Of a stretch of 5,791 bases of DNA, positions 1-4,286 are shown one piece after another; position 1 is the first letter of the stretch, and each line of letters opens with the position of its first letter. The notes under the pieces were generated by a model, which worked only from the letters and a program-made list of their open reading frames with translations, was not told the origin of the DNA and ran no database searches. Origin of the DNA: Anaerolineales bacterium UBA3940 (GTDB lineage Bacteria > Chloroflexota > Anaerolineae > Aggregatilineales > UBA3940). The position numbers were made by a program, and so were the translations under genes. The DNA lies in the NCBI GenBank assembly GCA_002385675.1, contig DGDY01000304.1, positions 9,710 through 15,500 of the forward strand. Reading direction: 5' to 3'.

Positions 1-168
1 CAGCGAGCGGTACGGCTCCCACTGGTACAGGTTGTCGACAGGCAGCAGCGTCTTGCCGCCGAGCGTCTGCGGCGCAAAGAACAGCAACGGCACGACAAGC
101 AGCAGCGTGAGGATGAGGATATCGGGTAGTGCGTTGTGCAGTCGGGCTTTCATTGGTGAAGCGCTCAT
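1..168 (-). CDS. N-terminal fragment of a membrane protein, probably YfhO-like
   Basis: Only the first 56 codons are inside the window; the gene continues past the left edge. The translation begins MSASPMKARLHNALPDILI and contains one strongly hydrophobic segment at about residues 15-32. A motif reading GGKTLLPVDNLYQWEPY follows at residues 37-53. A first membrane helix followed by 'GG-LLP-D-LY-EPY' resembles the start of large multi-pass YfhO-type membrane proteins of Chloroflexota, which are thought to act in cell-envelope glycan modification. That resemblance is from memory and rests on a short stretch. The ATG at 168 was preferred to the in-frame ATG at 153 because a weak purine run (GCGGGG) lies just before it, whereas nothing ribosome-binding-like precedes the second. 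The gene is divergent from the lipoprotein gene at 476. It could instead be another polytopic glycosyltransferase-like protein; the membrane assignment is firmer than the family. Confidence 0.55.
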   Translation of the reverse strand, partial: MSASPMKARLHNALPDILILTLLLVVPLLFFAPQTLGGKTLLPVDNLYQWEPYRSL

Positions 169-270
169 GCCCCGCTGGTGATTGGTCCGGAAGGCGAGTC
201 AACATTACCGGCTAAGTCTACCGCGCCAGGCGCAGATTGCCAGAGGGCACTCCCCGCACACACATATGGA

Positions 271-430
271 GCCGCGAAGTTCATTCGCGGCGGGTGCCAC
301 CCCACCCCGCTCAGCACCCCCCGCCCGGCAATAGAATTGCCGGGCTACGTGATAGCTTCGCTATCCTGAATTGTCCGCTCCGCGGACAGGGCCGCCTGCG
401 GGGACGACTTTACGTAGATTCTCAGGCAGC
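271..430. repeat. Cluster of perfect short-loop hairpins, candidate interspersed palindromic element
   Basis: Five dyads follow one another. First, GCCGCGAA at 271-278 pairs with TTCGCGGC at 284-291 (8 bp, 5-nt loop). Second, GCCCGGCAAT at 323-332 pairs with ATTGCCGGGC at 336-345 (10 bp, loop AGA). Third, GATAGC at 351-356 pairs with GCTATC at 360-365 (6 bp, loop TTC). Fourth, TGTCCGC at 372-378 pairs with GCGGACA at 382-388 (7 bp, loop TCC). Fifth, GCCGCCTG at 391-398 pairs with CAGGCAGC at 423-430, with one mismatch and a 24-nt loop enclosing the palindrome TACGTA. The first four stems are perfect and three have 3-nt loops. The cluster lies between two divergent genes, so it is not placed as a terminator for either. 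It resembles REP/MITE-like repeats that occur in many copies, but only one copy is in this window, so its repetitive nature is inferred. Confidence 0.65.
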
Positions 431-438
431 CCTCCCTC

Positions 439-468
439 TTCACACAGCCGCTTCTCTTCTGCTATACT
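439..468 (+). promoter_or_regulatory. Sigma70-type promoter of the lipoprotein gene
   Basis: TTCACA at 439-444 (5/6 to TTGACA) is followed by an 18-bp spacer and TATACT at 463-468 (5/6 to TATAAT). The -10 box is preceded by TGC, an extended -10. Transcription would start near 475, essentially at the ATG at 476. Confidence 0.6.
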
Positions 469-475
469 GCCGGGT

Positions 476-1870
476 ATGGACTCATCACACGCCACCAGAT
501 TACGGTTTGTTGCTGTAGCAGCCGCGCTGAGCCTCATGCTGACCGGCTGCAACCTGCCCGCCTTCGAGGGCGGGCTGATCCCCACGCCCGGCCCTGCCGG
601 GACGCCAACCTCCGACCTGCCCACCAACACGCCGGAGCCGACGCCCTCCCCCGGCGCGTCGGAGACGCCAGCGGAGGCAGCGACTGACATCCCCACGCCG
701 GACGCCACCGGCACGCCCACCGGGGCCGCGGCCTGCGTCCTTCCCGGCAGCGCGACGCTCCCCGACGGCCCGCCCCCGTTCGAGAGCTACGGCGAGCTAA
801 TCGCGGAGTATCTCTCCGCTGGCGGGGCCATCGACCAGCTTCGCGAGACGCTCCAGCAGTGGGGGGCCATCGTCGAGACGCAGGGGGCCACCTTCGGCTC
901 GGTCGACGCCGACCACGACCTGACCGGCGATGGCCTGCTCGACGTGGTGATCAGCGCGGTCAACCCGGACGTTGACCCGATCACGTTCATCCCGCCCGGC
1001 AGGCTGTTCGTCTACCGCTGCACGGATGGCGCGTATGAGCTGGCCTACACCAGCACCGGCCCGGAAGAAGTACAGTCCGGCCTGCCGGAAGTCGTGGCGA
1101 TGGAGGATGTCACCGGCGATGGCGTCGCGGACGTGCTCCACGCGAGCAGCACGTGTGGGGCGCATACCTGCTTTGTCGACGTGCAGGGCGCGCGCTGGAG
1201 CGACGAGGCGGGCGAGTTCGTACCGCTTCTCGACGAGTCGATCAACGCGCCGTATGCCGAGGTCGAGGTACTTGACGAGACGGGCGACGGTGTAGGTGAC
1301 ATCATCGTGGATGTCGGCATGATCGGCTCGGTTGGCGCGGGGCCACAGCGCACCTGGCGCGATGTCTACGCGTGGCAGGGCGAGGGGTTCGAGCGTGTCA
1401 GGCACGAGGCGACCTCCCCCGCGCACCCCATCCACCTGATCAACGAGGCGGATGAACTTCTGCTCAACGGCCAGTACGCCGACGCGATCCCGCTGTTCCA
1501 GCGCTCGTATGCGGACCCTCTGCTCGACCGCGAGTGGGCGCCTTACGAGGGCTGGGAGCTGGACCTTGAGGCGTACGCTCGCTACCGTGTAATGCTGGCG
1601 CATGTTGCGCTTGGCAGCGACCAGCAGGCACAGCAGGTGTACGAGGGCTTGCAGAGCGACTTCCCGGCGGCGGACGAGCCGGGCGGCCTGTTTGCGGGCT
1701 GGGCGCAGGCGTTCTGGGCAGCCTACGAGCAGAGCGGCAGCGTCGAGCAGGGCTGTGCAGCCGTGCTGGAGATCGTCGATACGCCCGACTTCGACATGAT
1801 CCCGCTCAACCAGTATGGCTACGCGAACCGCCAGTACGAGCCACAGGAGATGTGCCCGCTGGGGGAGTAA
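476..1870 (+). CDS. Predicted lipoprotein with FG-GAP-like Asp motifs and TPR-like region
   Basis: A 464-aa protein of unknown function. It starts with a lipoprotein signal peptide: Arg at 8 and 10, a hydrophobic core at 11-22 and lipobox LTGC with the lipidated Cys at 25. A Thr/Pro-rich linker (about 35-85) would hold the globular part away from the membrane. Three motifs of the form D-x-T-G-D-G-x-x-D occur at 148-156, 211-219 and 267-275. They resemble the calcium-binding loops of FG-GAP/VCBS repeats and are spaced 56-63 residues apart, as in propeller-type repeats, though three blades alone would not close a propeller. The C-terminal part (about 320-430) is helical, with TPR-like segments such as NEADELLLNGQYADAIPLF. 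The ATG at 476 directly precedes the signal peptide. The open frame continues upstream to a TTG at 371, but that part crosses the hairpins and the promoter. There is no Shine-Dalgarno sequence, which fits a leaderless mRNA. The gene is convergent with the reductase gene and ends at a terminator. A role as extracytoplasmic sensor or scaffold is possible but unproven. Confidence 0.85.
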   Translation: MDSSHATRLRFVAVAAALSLMLTGCNLPAFEGGLIPTPGPAGTPTSDLPTNTPEPTPSPGASETPAEAATDIPTPDATGTPTGAAACVLPGSATLPDGPPPFESYGELIAEYLSAGGAIDQLRETLQQWGAIVETQGATFGSVDADHDLTGDGLLDVVISAVNPDVDPITFIPPGRLFVYRCTDGAYELAYTSTGPEEVQSGLPEVVAMEDVTGDGVADVLHASSTCGAHTCFVDVQGARWSDEAGEFVPLLDESINAPYAEVEVLDETGDGVGDIIVDVGMIGSVGAGPQRTWRDVYAWQGEGFERVRHEATSPAHPIHLINEADELLLNGQYADAIPLFQRSYADPLLDREWAPYEGWELDLEAYARYRVMLAHVALGSDQQAQQVYEGLQSDFPAADEPGGLFAGWAQAFWAAYEQSGSVEQGCAAVLEIVDTPDFDMIPLNQYGYANRQYEPQEMCPLGE

Positions 1871-1888
1871 TCGCGGCAAGGAGCAAAC

Positions 1889-1922
1889 AACCCCCTCTGG
1901 CTGAAGACGCCGGAGGGGGTTT
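1889..1922. terminator. Bidirectional rho-independent terminator between convergent genes
   Basis: AACCCCCTC at 1889-1897 pairs with GAGGGGGTT at 1913-1921, extended inward by a T-G wobble and GGC/GCC. This gives a 13-bp stem around a 7-nt loop (1902-1908). On the plus strand TTT follows the G-rich arm. On the minus strand the hairpin is followed by TTGTTTG. It sits 18 nt after the lipoprotein stop and 20 nt after the reductase stop in their respective directions. Confidence 0.85.
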
Positions 1923-1942
1923 ACATCGCCACCGCTAAGCGT

Positions 1943-2530
1943 CTACTTCTTCCGCCTGCGGGGCAGCAGGAAGCCAAGTGCCATCGTCGCCAGCGGCCAG
2001 ATCCATGCGAACTCACCCGGTCCGCCCGGACCGGTGCGGGCCTCTGTGCGCCGGATGCGCACGATACGGTAGCGCTCTACCATCTCGCCAAGCTCCTCAT
2101 CGGTGAGGGTGCGCGGGTTGATCCCCTCGAACACCTCCGCTGCAAGGCCTGATGCGATGAGCACCCTGCGGAGGATGTCGACCCGGTTCGGATCGTCGCT
2201 TACGTCTTCCGCCGTGCCTTTCCACCAGCCATCAGGCAGCCACACCTCAACCTCGGGCGTCTGCCGCACGTTTTTGTACCAGTCCGAGGCAGCCCCAAAC
2301 CCGGAGATGCAGTAGATATCCTCCCCGATAATGGTGTAGTTGACCGGCGTGCGGTACGTTTTGCCAGACCTGCGGCCCGTATGCTCGAGGACCATGATCT
2401 GCCCGCCTACATCCGGCCACATATTGAGCAGCTTGCCGAGGCCCAGCCGCCACAGCGGCACCATGAACGCCCGGTTGCCCCACTTGAAAGCCTGCTGAAG
2501 CAGGCGCTCCTGTTTGCTCAGCGTTGTCAT
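1943..2530 (-). CDS. F420-dependent nitroreductase/quinone reductase family protein (Ddn-like) with C-terminal membrane tail
   Basis: A 195-aa protein of the deazaflavin-dependent nitroreductase family (Ddn/F420H2-dependent quinone reductase, split beta-barrel flavin-binding fold). Family members use reduced F420 to reduce quinones or nitro compounds, often at the membrane. Supporting motifs are LEHTGRRSGKTYRTPVNY at 48-65, the family's cofactor-phosphate-binding region, then SGFGAASDWYKNVRQTPEV at 76-94 and a family-like end DEELGEMVERYRIVRIRR. An N-terminal amphipathic stretch (about 10-35) precedes the fold, as in Ddn. Unusual is a Gly/Pro linker (167-172), a hydrophobic segment (174-189) and a terminal RRRKK, which looks like a tail anchor with a cytoplasmic basic end. 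There is no signal peptide, so the enzyme should be cytoplasmic and membrane-bound. An in-frame ATG at 2584 exists, but the -10 box overlaps it, so the ATG at 2530 is the likely start. The physiological substrate cannot be told from the sequence. Confidence 0.85.
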   Translation of the reverse strand: MTTLSKQERLLQQAFKWGNRAFMVPLWRLGLGKLLNMWPDVGGQIMVLEHTGRRSGKTYRTPVNYTIIGEDIYCISGFGAASDWYKNVRQTPEVEVWLPDGWWKGTAEDVSDDPNRVDILRRVLIASGLAAEVFEGINPRTLTDEELGEMVERYRIVRIRRTEARTGPGGPGEFAWIWPLATMALGFLLPRRRKK

Positions 2531-2541
2531 CGAGTTCTGCA

Positions 2542-2546
2542 CTCCT
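2542..2546 (-). promoter_or_regulatory. Ribosome binding site that decides the reductase start
   Basis: AGGAG lies 11 nt before the ATG at 2530. Spacing is slightly long but acceptable. Nothing comparable precedes the ATG at 2584, which also overlaps the promoter. Confidence 0.5.
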
Positions 2547-2582
2547 GCTACCGGCGAGAAAAGGGCCTGATCAGCCACGCTC

Positions 2583-2591
2583 ATTGTAGCA
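2583..2591 (-). promoter_or_regulatory. Extended -10 promoter of the reductase gene
   Basis: Read on the minus strand, TGC followed by TACAAT (5/6 to TATAAT) forms an extended -10. The best -35 candidate, TTTCCA, has a short 15-bp spacer. Transcription should begin near 2576, giving a leader of about 46 nt to the ATG at 2530. The last two bases of the box are the first two of the upstream ATG at 2584. Confidence 0.55.
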
Positions 2592-2655
2592 CGATCTTCT
2601 CCGTGGAAATGCAGCCGGGTAATCGTTTAGCTGGCAGGCTGCCCCGCATGGAATC

Positions 2656-2696
2656 AAAAGGGGCGGGTGCAGGTATGCGCTCTACACTCGCCCCTT
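2656..2696 (-). terminator. Rho-independent terminator after the FecR-domain gene
   Basis: Read on the minus strand, AAGGGGCGAGTG (2696-2685) pairs with CACCCGCCCCTT (2669-2658) in a 12-bp stem with one G-U pair and a 15-nt loop. TTTT then runs through 2659-2656. It lies 42 nt past the FecR stop codon and upstream of the reductase promoter, so the two co-directional genes are separate transcription units. Confidence 0.8.
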
Positions 2697-2738
2697 CGTT
2701 GCTGTCACCCGGAACGGCACGCCGGGGCCGATGCCCGG

Positions 2739-3989
2739 CTAGTTGTTCTTATTCTTGCCCTTGTTCTGGCCCGGAGCCTGACTGGAGTGTTGACCGCCGG
2801 GCGTGTTGCCGGAGTTCCCCGGCGCGTTGGAATCCGAGCCACCCTGATCAGGCGGCGGCTCGGCAGGTGGTGGATCCACGGGCGGTGACGATTGGCTCGA
2901 TGCCCCCTCATCGCCCACACCCGGCGGGTCGAGCGGCGCAGCCGGCGGGTCGGCAGGTGGATCCACCGGCGGCTGTACGGGTGGATCAGCCGTTGTGCTG
3001 CCGCCGTCGCCGGACGGCGGGGCTGCCTGACCGGGCGGCTGCTGCTGGCCAGCCGACGCCTCCGCCCGGCTGCCAGAGGTCTGGCTGGAGTGCTCGCCGC
3101 CGGGCGTGCTGCCGGAGTTTACCGGCGCGGCAGCGCCCGTGCCCCCGCCGTCGCTCGCCTCGCTCGGGGCTGGCATCGGAGCGGCTATATCAGGCGTTGC
3201 TGTGGGCGGAATGCTCGTGCTGGTCGCGGTCGGGGCAGGCGTGAGCCGCTCGGGGATGCCGCGAGTCCCCACGCTCAGCCCGGCCCGGCGCAGGGCCTCG
3301 GCAGCCTCACGCCACGCGGCGAGGTCGTTCTCGGTCAGCCCGGCGACGGAAATGCCGTCGCGCTCGTCCACCGTAACGCTCTCGCCCCCGCTCACGCTGA
3401 CCTGCTCGTCCAGGCTGCCCGCGTAGCAGTGCCCTTCCAGGCAGGCCATGCGCATCACGGCGGGCCTTGCCGTGACCCGCATCGCCGAGCCCCGGATCGC
3501 CGCGACGCTGTGCGGTGTCAGTATCTCGAATGCCGAGCCATCCGGCAGCGTGCCGTCACGTGCGGCAAACACCTCGCCGATGCGCATCAAAAAGCGGCTG
3601 ATAGGCCGCCCGGACGTGCCCTCAAGATCGATAACGGTCAGCGAGGCGTTCTCGGAAACGACCATCACCGTGCCGTCATCAAGCTCCAGCACGGCGCGGC
3701 TCTCCGGCCCGGTGTAAAGCTCGTCGCCCGGCGTTAGCTCCGCGCCGACTTCCGCCGCACGCGGGGCATCGCCATCGGCATACAGGGTCACCTCACCTTC
3801 AACGGCGCGGATCGTCACCCGGCGCACCGGCTGGGGTGAAACCTCCGTCACAGCCGGAACCGGATCGGCGGCAGGCGGATCGTCGTCCGGCGCCGCCCGG
3901 ATCACATCCACGGCAAGGCCGACGCAGCCTGTTGCCAGCAGCCACACGAGCAAGGCCAGCAGGCCCATCGCCTTTCTCACGTTCTTCAT
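2739..3989 (-). CDS. FecR-domain envelope protein with proline-rich C-terminal tail
   Basis: A 416-aa exported protein. The N-terminus MKNVRKAMGLLALLVWLLATGC has a basic start, a hydrophobic core and a possible lipobox ending in Cys22. The residue at -3 is Ala rather than the usual Leu, so lipidation is likely but not certain. The FecR-like domain spans about 58-205. It shows LTPGDELYTGPESRAVLELDDGT at 85-107 (described by position; key residues GD, L-L-D-G) and FEILTPHSVAAIRGSAMRV at 154-172, the typical 'TP-AA-RG' core. A CLEGHC segment (183-188) is followed by a second beta region. A helix (about 220-245), a Pro/Thr linker and a long Pro/Gly/Ser-rich tail to the C-terminus complete it. FecR domains occur in anti-sigma regulators and, more widely, in surface proteins. 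No sigma factor or TonB receptor is adjacent, so a structural or binding role is more likely than Fec-type signalling. The ATG at 3989 was chosen because it starts the signal peptide and lies downstream of the promoter. The open frame reaches back to 4079, upstream of the predicted transcription start. Confidence 0.85.
   Translation of the reverse strand: MKNVRKAMGLLALLVWLLATGCVGLAVDVIRAAPDDDPPAADPVPAVTEVSPQPVRRVTIRAVEGEVTLYADGDAPRAAEVGAELTPGDELYTGPESRAVLELDDGTVMVVSENASLTVIDLEGTSGRPISRFLMRIGEVFAARDGTLPDGSAFEILTPHSVAAIRGSAMRVTARPAVMRMACLEGHCYAGSLDEQVSVSGGESVTVDERDGISVAGLTENDLAAWREAAEALRRAGLSVGTRGIPERLTPAPTATSTSIPPTATPDIAAPMPAPSEASDGGGTGAAAPVNSGSTPGGEHSSQTSGSRAEASAGQQQPPGQAAPPSGDGGSTTADPPVQPPVDPPADPPAAPLDPPGVGDEGASSQSSPPVDPPPAEPPPDQGGSDSNAPGNSGNTPGGQHSSQAPGQNKGKNKNN
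2782..2826 (-). repeat. Copy A of a 45-bp intragenic direct repeat
   Basis: This copy matches 3085-3129 at 39 of 45 bases, 303 bp apart (exactly 101 codons), in the same frame of the FecR-domain gene. It encodes APGNSGNTPGGQHSSQ (residues 389-404), close to the C-terminus. Confidence 0.85.
3085..3129 (-). repeat. Copy B of a 45-bp intragenic direct repeat
   Basis: This copy encodes APVNSGSTPGGEHSSQ (residues 288-303), where the Pro-rich tail begins. Three amino-acid positions differ from copy A, so the duplicated peptide is conserved better than random low-complexity sequence would be. Confidence 0.85.
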
Positions 3990-4065
3990 GATGATTGCTG
4001 TGCTCCCCGGTGCAGGCCCGAATACATGCCCCAAGAGCCAGTTCACATGTGTGTTATTCAGTTCC

Positions 4066-4074
4066 ACTATAGCA
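4066..4074 (-). promoter_or_regulatory. Extended -10 promoter of the FecR-domain gene
   Basis: Read on the minus strand, TGC then TATAGT (5/6) forms an extended -10 with no recognisable -35. Transcription would start near 4059, giving a leader of about 70 nt before the ATG at 3989. GGGGAG in the leader is 13 nt from the ATG, far for a normal Shine-Dalgarno, so the translation signal is weak. Confidence 0.5.
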
Positions 4075-4238
4075 TGCATTTCCGGCAGTCATGCGTCCCC
4101 GACATATCAAAGATATTACAGTTTGCCGCCGCATCATCCGCCCCGCCGGATGCAGGTCAGCGAGCCAGCTTTTCGCGCGTAAGAAGCACCGCAGCACAAC
4201 TATCTGAGAGATCGGAACGGCAATCGCGAATCAGACGT

Positions 4239-4244
4239 TATACT
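4239..4244 (+). promoter_or_regulatory. Putative -10 box of the L,D-transpeptidase gene
   Basis: TATACT, identical to the -10 of the lipoprotein gene, lies 42 nt before the ATG at 4287. No clear -35 is seen 16-18 bp upstream, and the TG extension found at the other promoters is absent here. Confidence 0.4.
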
Positions 4245-4277
4245 CTATGAAACGAGGGGTGTGTTGGTTAGTCCTGT

Positions 4278-4281
4278 GAGG
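4278..4281 (+). promoter_or_regulatory. Ribosome binding site of the L,D-transpeptidase gene
   Basis: GAGG, in a longer purine run GAGGGGAAG, lies 5 nt before the ATG at 4287. It is the clearest Shine-Dalgarno sequence in the window. Confidence 0.65.
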
Positions 4282-4286
4282 GGAAG

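Larger units (their letters stand above)
169..475. other. Divergent intergenic region, 307 bp
   Basis: This stretch lies between two divergent genes and encodes nothing convincing. It contains the hairpin cluster at 271-430 and the promoter of the plus-strand lipoprotein at 439-468. A weak minus-strand promoter for the left-hand gene may exist (CTGGCA at 243-238, 17-bp spacer, TAGACT at 220-215), with only four of six consensus bases in each box, so it is a guess. Short reading frames across the region overlap the hairpins and lack protein-like composition. Confidence 0.7.

Noticed and set aside
271..430. CRISPR array or rho-independent terminator as explanation for the hairpins
   Set aside because: The stems differ in sequence, so there is no repeated unit with spacers. 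No T-run follows any hairpin, and the flanking genes diverge.
371..475. Upstream extension of the lipoprotein gene to a TTG at 371
   Set aside because: The extra 35 residues would place a signal peptide internally, and the DNA there contains a perfect hairpin and the promoter.
178..518. Small plus-strand open frames in the left intergenic region
   Set aside because: They overlap the palindromic cluster, have no Shine-Dalgarno sequence and show no protein-like composition.
797..1879. Long minus-strand open frame (360 codons) opposite the lipoprotein gene
   Set aside because: It is rich in Arg, Val and Leu without domain-like motifs and lies fully antisense to a gene with signal peptide, lipobox and repeats. 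Long antisense frames are expected at this GC content.
2857..2970. Direct repeat around two GGTGGATCC-containing stretches within the FecR tail
   Set aside because: It encodes Pro-Pro-Val-Asp-Pro low-complexity sequence. Similarity is adequately explained by repetitive proline codons, unlike the longer 45-bp repeat.
2381..3244. Plus-strand open frame of 287 codons
   Set aside because: It crosses the reductase start, both promoter and terminator signals and the FecR tail in antisense. Its composition is Arg/Pro/Cys/Ser-rich noise.
2892..3737. Plus-strand open frame of 281 codons
   Set aside because: It is antisense to the FecR-domain gene and has no recognisable domain; the minus-strand reading carries the FecR motifs.
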